Of a DNA stretch of 64,000 nucleotides, positions 1-8,135 are shown one piece after another. Position numbers and translations under genes: made by a program. The number at the start of each line of letters is the position of its first letter. The stretch's first letter is position 1. The notes under the pieces are model-generated. The model had not been told where the DNA came from. It was given only the letters and a program-made list of their open reading frames with translations, and searched no databases. Location of the stretch: the NCBI RefSeq assembly GCF_003312915.1, contig NZ_CP030261.1:3472001-3536000 (forward strand). The letters are read 5' to 3'. The DNA is from Flavobacterium fluviale (GTDB lineage: Bacteria; Bacteroidota; Bacteroidia; Flavobacteriales; Flavobacteriaceae).

Positions 1-1
1 A

Positions 2-298
2 CCTGACACATTAAGACCTTATTACGAATATTTTGAAGAAAAAATGTCTTATGATAAAATTCGTTTTGGATTGGCTTTTTTAGAAAGAAAACAAAATAAT
101 CAGATTAGAGATAAATCATATTCCGTTGATGAAATACGCTTAACTCATACTGAAGCTTATAAAAAATGGGATTCTGAAGAAGACTTAAAACTTACAAAAT
201 TTTTTAATGAAGGAAAAAAAGTTAGTGAAATAGCAGAGTTGCTAGGAAGAAATACTGGTGCAATTACTTCGAGATTAAAAAAATTAGAATTAAAATAA
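2..298 (+). CDS. C-terminal fragment of a protein with a Myb/HTH-like tail
   Basis: The 3' end of a gene that starts before the window; the frame is open from the first base, so the internal ATG at 44 need not be the start. About 98 residues are visible. The last 45 form a probable helix-turn-helix: a tryptophan/acidic opening (WDSEEDLKL) followed by IAELLGRNTGAITSRL, which resembles Myb/SANT-like DNA-binding tails seen on some bacterial helicases and nucleases. The main domain lies outside the window, so I cannot name the protein. The stop is followed 30 bp later by a hairpin terminator. Confidence 0.6.
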   Translation, partial: PDTLRPYYEYFEEKMSYDKIRFGLAFLERKQNNQIRDKSYSVDEIRLTHTEAYKKWDSEEDLKLTKFFNEGKKVSEIAELLGRNTGAITSRLKKLELK

Positions 299-327
299 TT
301 CTTAAAATCTCTAAAATTCAAAATAAT

Positions 328-360
328 AAACCCGACAGGTTTTAAAAACTTGTCGGGTTT
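328..360. terminator. Hairpin terminator with repeat-family sequence
   Basis: Perfect 10-bp arms AAACCCGACA/TGTCGGGTTT around a 13-nt loop, followed by a T-rich stretch. It lies between two convergent genes, so it may stop transcription from both sides. A close copy sits at 11664-11692. Confidence 0.65.
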
Positions 361-384
361 GCTTTTTAAAAATTATTTAAGGGT

Positions 385-900
385 TTACAAATACCTTTCT
401 TCAAAAACTTTTTGATGATGTTTTTGATGTCCTATCATTACAAAACCTAATGCACGAACTGAAATTTGATTTCCAGAAGCCGTACCAATTCTTTTAAGTT
501 GTTCTTCAGATAAACTTTTGTAAAACAATAAAGTTGAATGTCTTAGAGCAGAAAATTCTGTTAATAAATCTTGAATGCTTCTACTATTCGAATTGGTATT
601 ATTTGCATAATCATCCTCTTCAAAACTAGGCAGAGGCGTTTTATCATTTCTTGAAAATCGCAAAGCGCGATAAGCAAAAATGCGCTCAGTATCCATAACA
701 TGCTGAATAATATCTTTTATCGTCCATTTGCCTGGAGCGTAACGATAATCAAATTTATCCATCGGAATATTTTGAACAAATCTGATAAATTCGTGTAGAG
801 AAATTTCTAACTCTTCTATCAATATTCCATCGCCGGCTTGTTTGATATAAGTACCAAAATGTCCTGAATACTCATTTTCTAATATATCGCTTACTTTCAT
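385..900 (-). CDS. DinB-like metal-binding four-helix protein
   Basis: 171 residues with the DinB/DinB_2 layout: a histidine near residue 67 (DIIQHVMDTER) after the conserved PGKWTIKD segment, and a C-terminal HxxxH (H158, H162), together forming the usual three-histidine metal site. Members of this superfamily include thiol-dependent transferases (YfiT/BstA type); the substrate of this one is unknown. No signal peptide, so cytosolic. It follows ppc on the same strand after a 29-bp gap and may be co-transcribed with it. Confidence 0.8.
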   Translation of the reverse strand: MKVSDILENEYSGHFGTYIKQAGDGILIEELEISLHEFIRFVQNIPMDKFDYRYAPGKWTIKDIIQHVMDTERIFAYRALRFSRNDKTPLPSFEEDDYANNTNSNSRSIQDLLTEFSALRHSTLLFYKSLSEEQLKRIGTASGNQISVRALGFVMIGHQKHHQKVFEERYL

Positions 901-929
901 TTTTTTAAAATTATATAAGAAACTCAGTT

Positions 930-3515
930 TTAAGCTGAGTTTCTACTGGCATTAGTGTTTCCAAAAAGAGATCTTGTTACCACTTTTTCGTAAACTTTAA
1001 TTAACTCTTCATTTGGTGAATCTTCTTTGTTTAACTCATTGATTCTAAGTAAAGCATATTGTTGAATTGTCAATAATGGCAGTACAATACGCTCTCTTAT
1101 TTGAATTGAAGCAATACCGTCAGGATAATTTTCCATTAAAGTTTTATGATCAGCAATTTTCAATAAAAGTCTTTTCGTTTCCGAGAATTCATCGTAAATA
1201 ATCTGCCAGAATTCACCAAACTCAGGATCTTTTCTCATATAGGCTGTTAATGGTAAAAATGACTTTGCCAATGACATCATACTATTTTCAAGTAAAGTTT
1301 TGAAAAACAATGAATTGTGATACAAATCACTTACTTTATCCCACTGTCCGCTCTCTTCAAAATGTTTTAAAGCTGAACCTACTCCAAAAAATCCAGGAAC
1401 GTTTTGTTTCAATTGACTCCAAGATCCCACGAACGGAATTGCTCTTAAATCAGCAAAATCTAAAGATTCTGATTTGCTTCTTTTAGATGGACGACTTCCA
1501 ATATTAGTTTTAGAATAATATTTCAACGTACTCATTTTTTCCAAATATGGAATAAATTTTGGATGATTCTTAAAACTTAAATATTTATGATAACCTAAAT
1601 TAGCTAACTGCGTCAAAATTTCAGTTTCATCTGCAGTAAGTTCGTTTTTTCCTTTACTAAAAACCTGATTTGTAACACCGGCACTTAATAAGTTCTCAAT
1701 ATTATAACGGCAAGAATCAAGAGTTCCGAAATTAGAGCTAATTGTTTGACCTTGAACTGTAATTTGAATTTCGTTATTTTCAATTTTTGGTCCTAAAGAA
1801 GCGTAGAATTTATGCGTTTTTCCACCGCCACGCGCTGGAGGTCCGCCGCGTCCATCAAAGAAAATAACTTTAATACCGTATTTTCTAGAAATTTCAGTCA
1901 GCGAAATTTTAGCTTGGTAAATACTCCAGTTAGCCATTAAATAACCACCATCTTTAGTTCCGTCAGAGAAACCAAGCATAATAGTTTGTTTATTTCCTCT
2001 AGATTTTAAATGTTTAGAGTATTCAGGATTCGTATATAACTGCTCCATTATAGAATGCGCGTTCTGTAAATCATCAACAGACTCAAAAAGCGGAATAATA
2101 TCCACCGTTGGATTTTCCCAATTATTCAAACGAATCATTGCGAAAGTTTCCATTACGTTTAATGCGCTTTCGTTGTTACTAATAATGTAGCGATTTGCTC
2201 CTTCTTCACCATTTTTTGCTTGAATAGTTTTAATGGCTTGAACAGATTCTAAAGTAGATCTTGTAATTTCATCTTCAAAATCAGCAGGATTTAAATCTCC
2301 TTTGATTTTAGATAAAACATCAATTTTTTGCGCTTCTGTTAATTCAAAATAATCCTTAGGAAAAATAGCAGAACCCGAATTCAAATAGTAATTCACAACA
2401 TCTTTGAATACTACGTTATGAATTTTACTATTCTGACGAATGTCTAAAGTTGCAAAATGGAAACCAAATAAATTGATTTTAACCAAAAATGCTTCTAACT
2501 CATCTAAATATAAAGATTGATGATTTTCAATAATTATAGTTCTGATTGTATTTAACTGCGTCAATAATTCGTCTAAAGTAATAAAGATATCGCCTTTAGA
2601 ATAGAACACAGAACGGTAAAGTTTATCTTCAAGTTCAGCTACCAAAGTATCTACTCCTGAGAAAGTTAACTTGCGTTTTAGATTTCTCATTTCAACGTAA
2701 TAGCACTTTAGAATTGATGTACGTAAACGATCTGCAACCTTAAGTGTGATTTCTGTTGTGACAAAAGGATTTCCGTCACGATCACCTCCCGGCCAGAAAC
2801 CAAGTTTGATTAATTGATTGTGAATTGGCTCTCCTTCTTTAATGTTTTTTTGAAGATAGTGCACAATTTCACCAGCTGTAGCATAAAACACATTTTCTAA
2901 ATACCAGATCAAACTTACTGCTTCGTCATACGGATTTGGTTTTTCATTCTGGATAAAAGGAGTTTTACCTAATTGCGCCAACAATTGTTTAATTTGCAAC
3001 AAGTCGTTTTGACGAATAGCTTCAGTCAAATCATTTATAATTCCTAGAACCGGCCCTGGATAAAATTGCGTTGGATGCGCCGTTAAAACAGTTCGAACAT
3101 TAAAGCTTTCGAGAAACTCAATTAATTCATCATCCTTTTCTTTTGCATCTGATTTTTCTTTGATATCACGCAAAGACCCGCGTCCTTCCATATTATTAAC
3201 TTCTGGAAAAGCAGCGTCTTCAATAGCATCAAATAATACAATTTGGCGTTCGATATATTGAATAAATCGAAACATTAAATCGATTTTCTCAGTCTCTGAA
3301 GCATTGTTCAGAAATTTACTAGAGAAAAAGTCAAAGATTTCTTTTGGTGTTTCTTGTTTTTTAAATCCCGTTTCGCAAGTCTCTGTAAATAAAGGAAGTA
3401 AAACCCCTGTATTATCTATAGAATCAAATGGTAATGTTATAAAAACACTATTATAGATGTGGTATTTTGAGAGAACGTCTTGATTAAAACGTTCAATTTT
3501 TGGCAACGTATACAT
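930..3515 (-). CDS. ppc: Phosphoenolpyruvate carboxylase
   Basis: 861 residues, close to the usual 850-950 for the family. The enzyme carboxylates phosphoenolpyruvate with bicarbonate to oxaloacetate, refilling the TCA cycle. Visible motifs are TAHPTQ (145-150, catalytic His147), GGDRDGNP (243-250), GFSDGTKDGG near 515 and FDGRGGPPARGGGKTH near 552. The usual FHGRGG has Asp in place of His, and the family C-terminal QNTG is not recognisable (the protein ends NTNASRNSA). Both look like lineage features rather than damage, because the rest is intact. The ATG at 3515 is the only sensible start. A terminator separates it from the upstream Lrp gene. Confidence 0.95.
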   Translation of the reverse strand: MYTLPKIERFNQDVLSKYHIYNSVFITLPFDSIDNTGVLLPLFTETCETGFKKQETPKEIFDFFSSKFLNNASETEKIDLMFRFIQYIERQIVLFDAIEDAAFPEVNNMEGRGSLRDIKEKSDAKEKDDELIEFLESFNVRTVLTAHPTQFYPGPVLGIINDLTEAIRQNDLLQIKQLLAQLGKTPFIQNEKPNPYDEAVSLIWYLENVFYATAGEIVHYLQKNIKEGEPIHNQLIKLGFWPGGDRDGNPFVTTEITLKVADRLRTSILKCYYVEMRNLKRKLTFSGVDTLVAELEDKLYRSVFYSKGDIFITLDELLTQLNTIRTIIIENHQSLYLDELEAFLVKINLFGFHFATLDIRQNSKIHNVVFKDVVNYYLNSGSAIFPKDYFELTEAQKIDVLSKIKGDLNPADFEDEITRSTLESVQAIKTIQAKNGEEGANRYIISNNESALNVMETFAMIRLNNWENPTVDIIPLFESVDDLQNAHSIMEQLYTNPEYSKHLKSRGNKQTIMLGFSDGTKDGGYLMANWSIYQAKISLTEISRKYGIKVIFFDGRGGPPARGGGKTHKFYASLGPKIENNEIQITVQGQTISSNFGTLDSCRYNIENLLSAGVTNQVFSKGKNELTADETEILTQLANLGYHKYLSFKNHPKFIPYLEKMSTLKYYSKTNIGSRPSKRSKSESLDFADLRAIPFVGSWSQLKQNVPGFFGVGSALKHFEESGQWDKVSDLYHNSLFFKTLLENSMMSLAKSFLPLTAYMRKDPEFGEFWQIIYDEFSETKRLLLKIADHKTLMENYPDGIASIQIRERIVLPLLTIQQYALLRINELNKEDSPNEELIKVYEKVVTRSLFGNTNASRNSA

Positions 3516-3553
3516 AATCGTGTTATAGTTGGTTGGTTAATTAGTCATAAAAA

Positions 3554-3577
3554 AACCCCAAGAATAAACTTGAGGTT
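3554..3577 (-). terminator. Intrinsic terminator of the Lrp/AsnC gene
   Basis: Arms AACCCCAAG and CTTGAGGTT (one mismatch) with a 6-nt loop. Read on the minus strand it is followed by a run of eight or more T. It lies 30 bp after the stop of the Lrp-family gene and before ppc, so ppc probably has its own promoter. Confidence 0.75.
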
Positions 3578-3607
3578 ATATTTTAATATAGCATTCAAGA
3601 AAAGTTC

Positions 3608-4087
3608 TTACATATTTTTGAAAATAGTATGCATCAAACGCTTCTTATCGTTTATACTTTCTTCTAATGAAATCATTGTTTCTGTTCTGTAAACACCTTC
3701 AATATCGTCAATCATAAAGATAACTTCTTTTGCGTGCTTAGTATCTTTTGCTCTAATTTTGCAAAAAATATTAAATTTTCCAGTTGTTACAGAAGCTACG
3801 GTAACGAATGGAATTTGATTAATTCGCTCTAATACAAATTTTGTTTGAGACGTATTATTCAGAAATACACCAACATAAGCAATAAATGAATACCCTAATT
3901 TATCGTAATCTAAGGCTAAAGAAGACCCCATTATTATACCTGCGTCTTCCATCTTTTTTACTCTAACATGTACTGTTCCAGCAGATATCAATAATTTTTT
4001 TGCAATGTCAGTAAACGGAACTCTCGTATTGTCTATTAACATATCTAAAATCTGGTGATCTACTTCATCTAAACGAAATTTACTCAT
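3608..4087 (-). CDS. Lrp/AsnC-family transcriptional regulator
   Basis: 159 residues with the standard Lrp/AsnC build: an N-terminal winged HTH (about 5-60; DHQILDMLIDNTRVPFTDIA then SAGTVHVRVKKMEDAGII) and a C-terminal RAM/AsnC ligand-binding domain (about 70-150) of alternating strands and helices. Such proteins form octamers or dimers and respond to amino acids. Neighbours are a peptidase upstream and ppc downstream. A weak promoter, TTG then 19 nt then TACTTTG, lies upstream on the minus strand. The effector cannot be read from sequence. Confidence 0.9.
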   Translation of the reverse strand: MSKFRLDEVDHQILDMLIDNTRVPFTDIAKKLLISAGTVHVRVKKMEDAGIIMGSSLALDYDKLGYSFIAYVGVFLNNTSQTKFVLERINQIPFVTVASVTTGKFNIFCKIRAKDTKHAKEVIFMIDDIEGVYRTETMISLEESINDKKRLMHTIFKNM

Positions 4088-4164
4088 AATTGTTTAATTA
4101 ATATTACTAATTGCTATTACAAAGTATAAAATTATATATAAAAAACAACAAATTCACATAAAAA

Positions 4165-5319
4165 TTAACTTTTTATTAATCCGTTAACAAATTTAACATT
4201 TTTATTTAAATAAAAATTTGCTTCCTGACCCGTTTTTGGAAAATTTGTGAAATCATCCGAATATTCCTGCCCTTTTGCATCATATTCATAATGTCCATAA
4301 TAATTTTCCAATTCACCTACTTCAACTATGTAAGCGTTAAAATGAATCTTATTTTCGATTAATTCTTCTTTGTATTGTGCGACAAAATTCGTAATAATTT
4401 CGATACCATCATAATTTATTTTGACATTTTTATACATAAAATCATAAAAAACCACATTATTTTGTGAAATATTCAAATATTCACCAAATCGATTATCTAC
4501 TAAATCGTTTTCGGAAATCAACTTGAAGCTCAAAATTAACGAGAAAAATATGTATTTACGTGTAATTTCTCTTTCATAATCGCCCGGATAATGCCCTGCT
4601 TCAAATAAAATAGTTGGAACCCCTAAAAACTGAAAAGTGTCTCCAATACAATTAATATTAAACGAATCATCGAAGCGGCCGACTTGTCCCGGTATATATT
4701 TTTGAAGTTCTTTATTGATTCCTGCAATAATGTTTATTGCTTTAAGTCTATTCTCATTAACTTCTCTTTCTTCATTATATGATGGTGCCAAAAAAGAAAC
4801 CGTAGCTGGTTTTCCTGTAGTTCCTGCCCCAAAAATAGTTCGCTGGTCATGAAGGTTAAAGCAATAATGAGGTTTAAAGCTCTCAAAAAACTTTCTCAAA
4901 ACATTACTTTCCGGCTGTGTTAGGTTTTGAGAATCACGATTAAGGTCAATTTCATTAGCGTTTGCTCTTGTATATAATCTTGCACCGTCTGGATTCAAAA
5001 TAGGAATACAATAAAAAGTAAAAGTTTCAAGCATTCTTTTTGCAAAATCTGTTTCGTCGTTCAGTAGATTAATGAAATCAAATAATGCTTTTGTTGTAGT
5101 GCTTTCGTTTCCGTGCATTTGCGACCATAAATAAACACGAGTAGGTCCAGTACCAATTTGGTAACTATATATAAATTCACCTAAAACAGATTGGCCAATA
5201 ATTTGTACCTGATTGTTTGTATTTAATTTATCTAAAAGTGGTTTAATATGATCTAAAGTCAAATATCTTCCAGATATAGATTGTTCTTTGTATTGAGTAA
5301 AAAGTGCTTCTAAATTCAT
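4165..5319 (-). CDS. M14-family zinc carboxypeptidase-like protein
   Basis: 384 residues; the N-terminal 250 form an M14 carboxypeptidase fold. Zinc ligands appear as H69 and E72 (MHGNES) and H157 (NLHDQR); the catalytic glutamate is probably E240 (ILFEAGHY). The segment NEIDLNRDS with the substrate-side Asn-Arg is present. The last ~130 residues are a separate uncharacterised domain. No signal peptide is visible, so it probably acts in the cytosol on peptides or peptidoglycan fragments. It is divergent from an XRE regulator, and its -7 element lies inside a palindrome shared with that regulator's promoter, which suggests common control. Confidence 0.85.
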   Translation of the reverse strand: MNLEALFTQYKEQSISGRYLTLDHIKPLLDKLNTNNQVQIIGQSVLGEFIYSYQIGTGPTRVYLWSQMHGNESTTTKALFDFINLLNDETDFAKRMLETFTFYCIPILNPDGARLYTRANANEIDLNRDSQNLTQPESNVLRKFFESFKPHYCFNLHDQRTIFGAGTTGKPATVSFLAPSYNEEREVNENRLKAINIIAGINKELQKYIPGQVGRFDDSFNINCIGDTFQFLGVPTILFEAGHYPGDYEREITRKYIFFSLILSFKLISENDLVDNRFGEYLNISQNNVVFYDFMYKNVKINYDGIEIITNFVAQYKEELIENKIHFNAYIVEVGELENYYGHYEYDAKGQEYSDDFTNFPKTGQEANFYLNKNVKFVNGLIKS

Positions 5320-5332
5320 TGTGTTTTGATTA

Positions 5333-5372
5333 GTTTACAAAAGTAAACATCTTTATTTTTACAATTGTAAAC
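5333..5372. promoter_or_regulatory. Two palindromic operator candidates, peptidase side
   Basis: GTTTACAAAAGTAAAC (5333-5348) and TTTTACAATTGTAAAC (5357-5372), each 6+4+6, with centres 24 bp apart. A degenerate third copy, TTTATAAATGTAAAC, is at 5391-5405. The motif recurs before the XRE gene, which makes that regulator the likely ligand. Confidence 0.55.
5338..5364 (-). promoter_or_regulatory. Candidate promoter of the M14 peptidase gene
   Basis: Minus-strand -7 element TACTTTTG (5338-5345) matches TAnnTTTG. A TTG (5362-5364) lies 16 bp upstream, slightly short for a -33. The -7 box is inside the palindrome at 5333-5348 and the TTG is inside the one at 5357-5372. Confidence 0.5.
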
Positions 5373-5569
5373 TATTTAAATAGGCTAAAATTTATAAATG
5401 TAAACAGATTTTTGAACTATTTAACCAGCTCTTTTAGATAAAGCGCTGCTACATGCTACAATTCTAAATTTAAAATTGTAACTACTTATTAATTAATAAT
5501 TTAATTCTAATTATATGAAGTTTTATTTTAATACATTTACAACTAAATATAAGATTTATAGCTGTAAAA

Positions 5570-5600
5570 TTGTTATAGTTATTCTTTTTGTTTACATTTG
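5570..5600 (+). promoter_or_regulatory. Candidate promoter of the XRE regulator gene
   Basis: TTG (5570-5572), a 20-bp spacer, then TACATTTG (5593-5600), a match to TAnnTTTG. Transcription should start near 5607, giving a leader of about 25 nt. The -7 box is inside the palindrome at 5590-5605. Confidence 0.55.
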
Positions 5601-5640
5601 TAAATAAGCAATTTTAAAATAATAATTTACAATGGTAAAC
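5590..5640. promoter_or_regulatory. Two palindromic operator candidates, regulator side
   Basis: GTTTACATTTGTAAAT (5590-5605) covers the -7 element and ATTTACAATGGTAAAC (5625-5640) overlaps the start codon (5632). The arrangement fits negative autoregulation. Confidence 0.55.
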
Positions 5641-6078
5641 ATAGATGATTTCGTAAAAAGGCTTGAGATTGTATTAGATTATTATGGCTTGAATGCCTCT
5701 GCATTTGCAGATAAAATTGGTGTGCAGCGTTCCAGTATGTCGCATCTTTTATCTGGCAGAAATAAACCAAGTCTGGATTTTGTAATGAAAATTTTAGAAG
5801 TTTTTCCAGATGTTAATTTATATTGGATATTGATCGGGAGGGGAAGTTTTCCTAAAAATGATGAAGTAGTAATTTCTGAAACCAAAGTCCCCTCTCCTAT
5901 TTTAAATGAAAATTTGGCGCAAGATTTATTTTCAGAAATAAAATTTGACGAAAATGAAAAAGCTAAAACAAAAGTTATTGCAGAATCTAAAACTTCAAAT
6001 TTTAATTTGGAAGATAACGAAATTGAAAAAATCGTATTTTTTTATAAAAACGGAACTTTTAAAACCTATTCGGCTTAA
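5632..6078 (+). CDS. XRE-family transcriptional regulator, probably autoregulated
   Basis: 148 residues. The N-terminal half (about 5-70) is a phage-repressor-type HTH: ASAFADKIGVQRSSMSHLLS is the HTH core, followed by GRNKPSLDFVMKILEVFPDV and the NLYWILIGRG strand/helix found in many flavobacterial XRE proteins. The C-terminal half is acidic and linker-like, ending in a short conserved-looking EIEKIVFFYKNGTFKTY segment of unknown role. The start codon lies inside a palindrome repeated across the upstream region, so the protein likely represses itself and perhaps the divergent M14 peptidase gene. Confidence 0.85.
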   Translation: MVNIDDFVKRLEIVLDYYGLNASAFADKIGVQRSSMSHLLSGRNKPSLDFVMKILEVFPDVNLYWILIGRGSFPKNDEVVISETKVPSPILNENLAQDLFSEIKFDENEKAKTKVIAESKTSNFNLEDNEIEKIVFFYKNGTFKTYSA

Positions 6079-6164
6079 TTTAAAAATTAGCGCATATTTG
6101 AACATTGGCACAAATAATTTTCATTTACGCGATTCTCACGCGTTTGGGGAAATTATTTAAAATT

Positions 6165-6716
6165 TTAAAATTGAACGCCATTTTCAGGAATTTTTCCCAA
6201 AACACCTTTATAGTGTTTTTTCAAAATTTCAAAATCAGCTTCGTAATTCCCTGTCGGAAAAAACGGCTTGCCAAAACTCACTTCTTTTTTACCCCAATCA
6301 AAAGCTACAGGTACAATTGGCACATTCGCTTTAAGCGCGATATAATAAAAACCAGTTTTAATTTCGTTTACTCCTTTTCGTGTTCCTTCTGGTGCAACTG
6401 CCAAACGAAAGATTTCTTTTCTTTCAAAAATTGCAGCAATTGAATCAACTTTATTTAATCCGCCTGTGCGGTCTAAAGGTTCTCCTCCAACATTTCTAAA
6501 ATAATATCCAAACGGAAATTTAAATAATTCCTTCTTTCCTACCCAATTCATCTGCAGTCCAGATATGCCTCTGGTAAAAATTCCTATATAAAAATCATGA
6601 TTGCTAGTGTGAGGCATTACCATTAGTACACATTTTTTCACTTCAGCATTTTCCATTCCCACTATTTTCCAGCCCATTAGCTTAAAAAATATGAATTTGT
6701 ACAATAGTTTTTTCAT
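6165..6716 (-). CDS. 1-acylglycerol-3-phosphate acyltransferase-like protein (PlsC family)
   Basis: 183 residues, the short PlsC-like form common in Bacteroidota. Acyltransferase motif I is HTSNHD (H36, D41), motif III is APEGTRKG (108-115), and GGEPLDR matches the phosphate-binding region. The likely reaction is transfer of an acyl group to a glycerophosphate or a related lipid at the inner membrane; the exact acceptor is uncertain because this subfamily also includes ornithine-lipid enzymes. Convergent with the XRE gene; divergent from the methyltransferase. Confidence 0.85.
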   Translation of the reverse strand: MKKLLYKFIFFKLMGWKIVGMENAEVKKCVLMVMPHTSNHDFYIGIFTRGISGLQMNWVGKKELFKFPFGYYFRNVGGEPLDRTGGLNKVDSIAAIFERKEIFRLAVAPEGTRKGVNEIKTGFYYIALKANVPIVPVAFDWGKKEVSFGKPFFPTGNYEADFEILKKHYKGVLGKIPENGVQF

Positions 6717-6756
6717 TAATGACTTATTATTTAGTGCAAAATAAAAGATTTAATAC

Positions 6757-6764
6757 TAAATTTG
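6757..6764 (+). promoter_or_regulatory. -7 element before the methyltransferase gene
   Basis: TAAATTTG, a match to TAnnTTTG, 17 bp before the ATG at 6782. No clear -33 TTG at the expected distance. Confidence 0.4.
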
Positions 6765-6781
6765 AGTAAAAGCATTTAAAA

Positions 6782-7447
6782 ATGATTCGAAAAATTTTCA
6801 GTTATATAATTCCTATAAAAATCTTTAAAAAGAAATCTGCCAGAAGTAAAATTATTGAAGTTACTTGGGCAAATGGCGAATTAGTACTGGATTCTGAAAA
6901 CACCAATTATTCGTATGGAAGTCTGCAGCGCATATTACGATACGGACTTAGAAATATTGGCTACGATACGATTCTAAAAATGGATCACATTTTACTGCTT
7001 GGAGTTGCGGGCGGAAGTGTCGTAAAAACTTTGGTAGACGAAATTGAATATAAAGACCGAATAACTGGAGTTGAAATAGATCCAGATATGATTCAAGTTG
7101 CGAATGAATATTTTAACCTGAATCAAATCAAACAATTGGAACTGGTAATTGATGATGCTTTTGAATTTGTTTTAAAAACAAAAGACAAATATGATCTTAT
7201 AATTATAGACATTTTTGAAGATACTCACATGCCCAACTTTTTGTTTGAGAAGTTTTTTGTTGACAGAATTTGTACTCTTTTAAATGATGACGGTTATGTT
7301 TTGTTTAATACTATGATTCTTGATGAAGCGCACAATGTTCGAAACAGAAAATATATCTCAGAAGTAAATCCAAAATTGTTTATGACTAAAATGCTGCCCC
7401 GCATAGAAGTACACAATGAATTAATAATTATAAAAAAAGTTGCTTAA
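6782..7447 (+). CDS. Spermidine-synthase-like methyltransferase-fold protein
   Basis: 221 residues with a Rossmann methyltransferase/aminopropyltransferase core: glycine-rich LLLGVAGGS (71-79), acidic GVEIDPD (96-102) and IIIDIFED (near 137-146). It matches spermidine-synthase-like proteins but lacks the N-terminal beta-domain of true SpeE, so I would not assign polyamine synthesis. Probably cytosolic. Its end overlaps or nearly touches the start of the M23 peptidase gene, which implies co-translation. Confidence 0.75.
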   Translation: MIRKIFSYIIPIKIFKKKSARSKIIEVTWANGELVLDSENTNYSYGSLQRILRYGLRNIGYDTILKMDHILLLGVAGGSVVKTLVDEIEYKDRITGVEIDPDMIQVANEYFNLNQIKQLELVIDDAFEFVLKTKDKYDLIIIDIFEDTHMPNFLFEKFFVDRICTLLNDDGYVLFNTMILDEAHNVRNRKYISEVNPKLFMTKMLPRIEVHNELIIIKKVA

Positions 7448-7451
7448 TTTT

Positions 7452-8129
7452 ATGAAACCCCTTGCCTCCATTTTAAACGCTTTACCACCTACTAAAGTTA
7501 TTGACGAATCAATTAAGATTTCAGAGTACACGCCATTGAATTTATCGGTTTCTAATCAAGAATTAGCTGCCGAAAAACTGGATACATCTGAAGATTTTGA
7601 AAAATACATTTTAAATTATCTTAAAGAAAATAAAGCTAAAGTAGCATTTGGCGGTTATATTGAAGGACGCTTTTTATATCAGCGAAGCTCAATTTTTTTG
7701 AACGAATCTAAGCCGGAACGAAATATACATATCGGTCTGGATTTGTGGGCAGAAGCCGGAACCGCTGTTCTTGCTGCTTTGGACGGAAAAGTTCATAGTT
7801 TTAAAAATAATATTGGTTTAGGCGATTACGGACCTACAATCATTTTAGAGCATCAAATAGAAAATGAAAAATTTTATACTTTATATGGACATTTATCGTT
7901 AGAAAGTATAGAAAAATTAAATATCGGAGACCAATTTAAAAAAGGTCAAAAGATTGCAGCTTTAGGAAATGCCTCAGTAAATGGTGATTATGCACCACAT
8001 GTCCATTTTCAAATCATCCATAATATTGAAAATTACTGGGGAGATTATCCTGGTGTATGCAACACAAAAGACCTAAACTTTTATATAGAAAATTGTCCCG
8101 ATCCTAACTTATTATTAAAAATTACTTAA
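7452..8129 (+). CDS. M23-family peptidase without a signal peptide
   Basis: 225 residues from the ATG at 7452; a TTG at 7440 would add four residues and overlap the previous gene, and I prefer the ATG. All LytM/M23 metal and catalytic residues are visible: HIGLD (H93, D97), LYGHLS (H147) and HVHF (H183, H185). These enzymes cut peptidoglycan cross-bridges, but no signal peptide or lipobox is seen, so either export is atypical or the substrate is cytosolic. It follows the methyltransferase gene and precedes a lipoprotein gene by 6 bp, so the three form an operon. Confidence 0.85.
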   Translation: MKPLASILNALPPTKVIDESIKISEYTPLNLSVSNQELAAEKLDTSEDFEKYILNYLKENKAKVAFGGYIEGRFLYQRSSIFLNESKPERNIHIGLDLWAEAGTAVLAALDGKVHSFKNNIGLGDYGPTIILEHQIENEKFYTLYGHLSLESIEKLNIGDQFKKGQKIAALGNASVNGDYAPHVHFQIIHNIENYWGDYPGVCNTKDLNFYIENCPDPNLLLKIT

Positions 8130-8135
8130 ATAGTT

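Larger units (their letters stand above)
5320..5631. other. Divergent regulatory intergenic region
   Basis: 312 bp with no credible gene. It holds both promoters of the divergent M14 peptidase and XRE regulator genes and about five copies of a GTTTAC-N4-GTAAAC palindrome, clustered at each end. The middle (about 5406-5560) is plain AT-rich DNA with only half-sites. Confidence 0.6.

Noticed and set aside
4165-6078. ImmR/ImmA- or DdrO/PprI-like repressor-protease switch
   Set aside because: Those proteases are of the IrrE/ImmA family (HExxH); here the peptidase is M14, so only co-regulation, not repressor cleavage, is inferred.
7440-7451. TTG start for the M23 peptidase
   Set aside because: Rare start and only four extra residues; ATG 7452 preferred.
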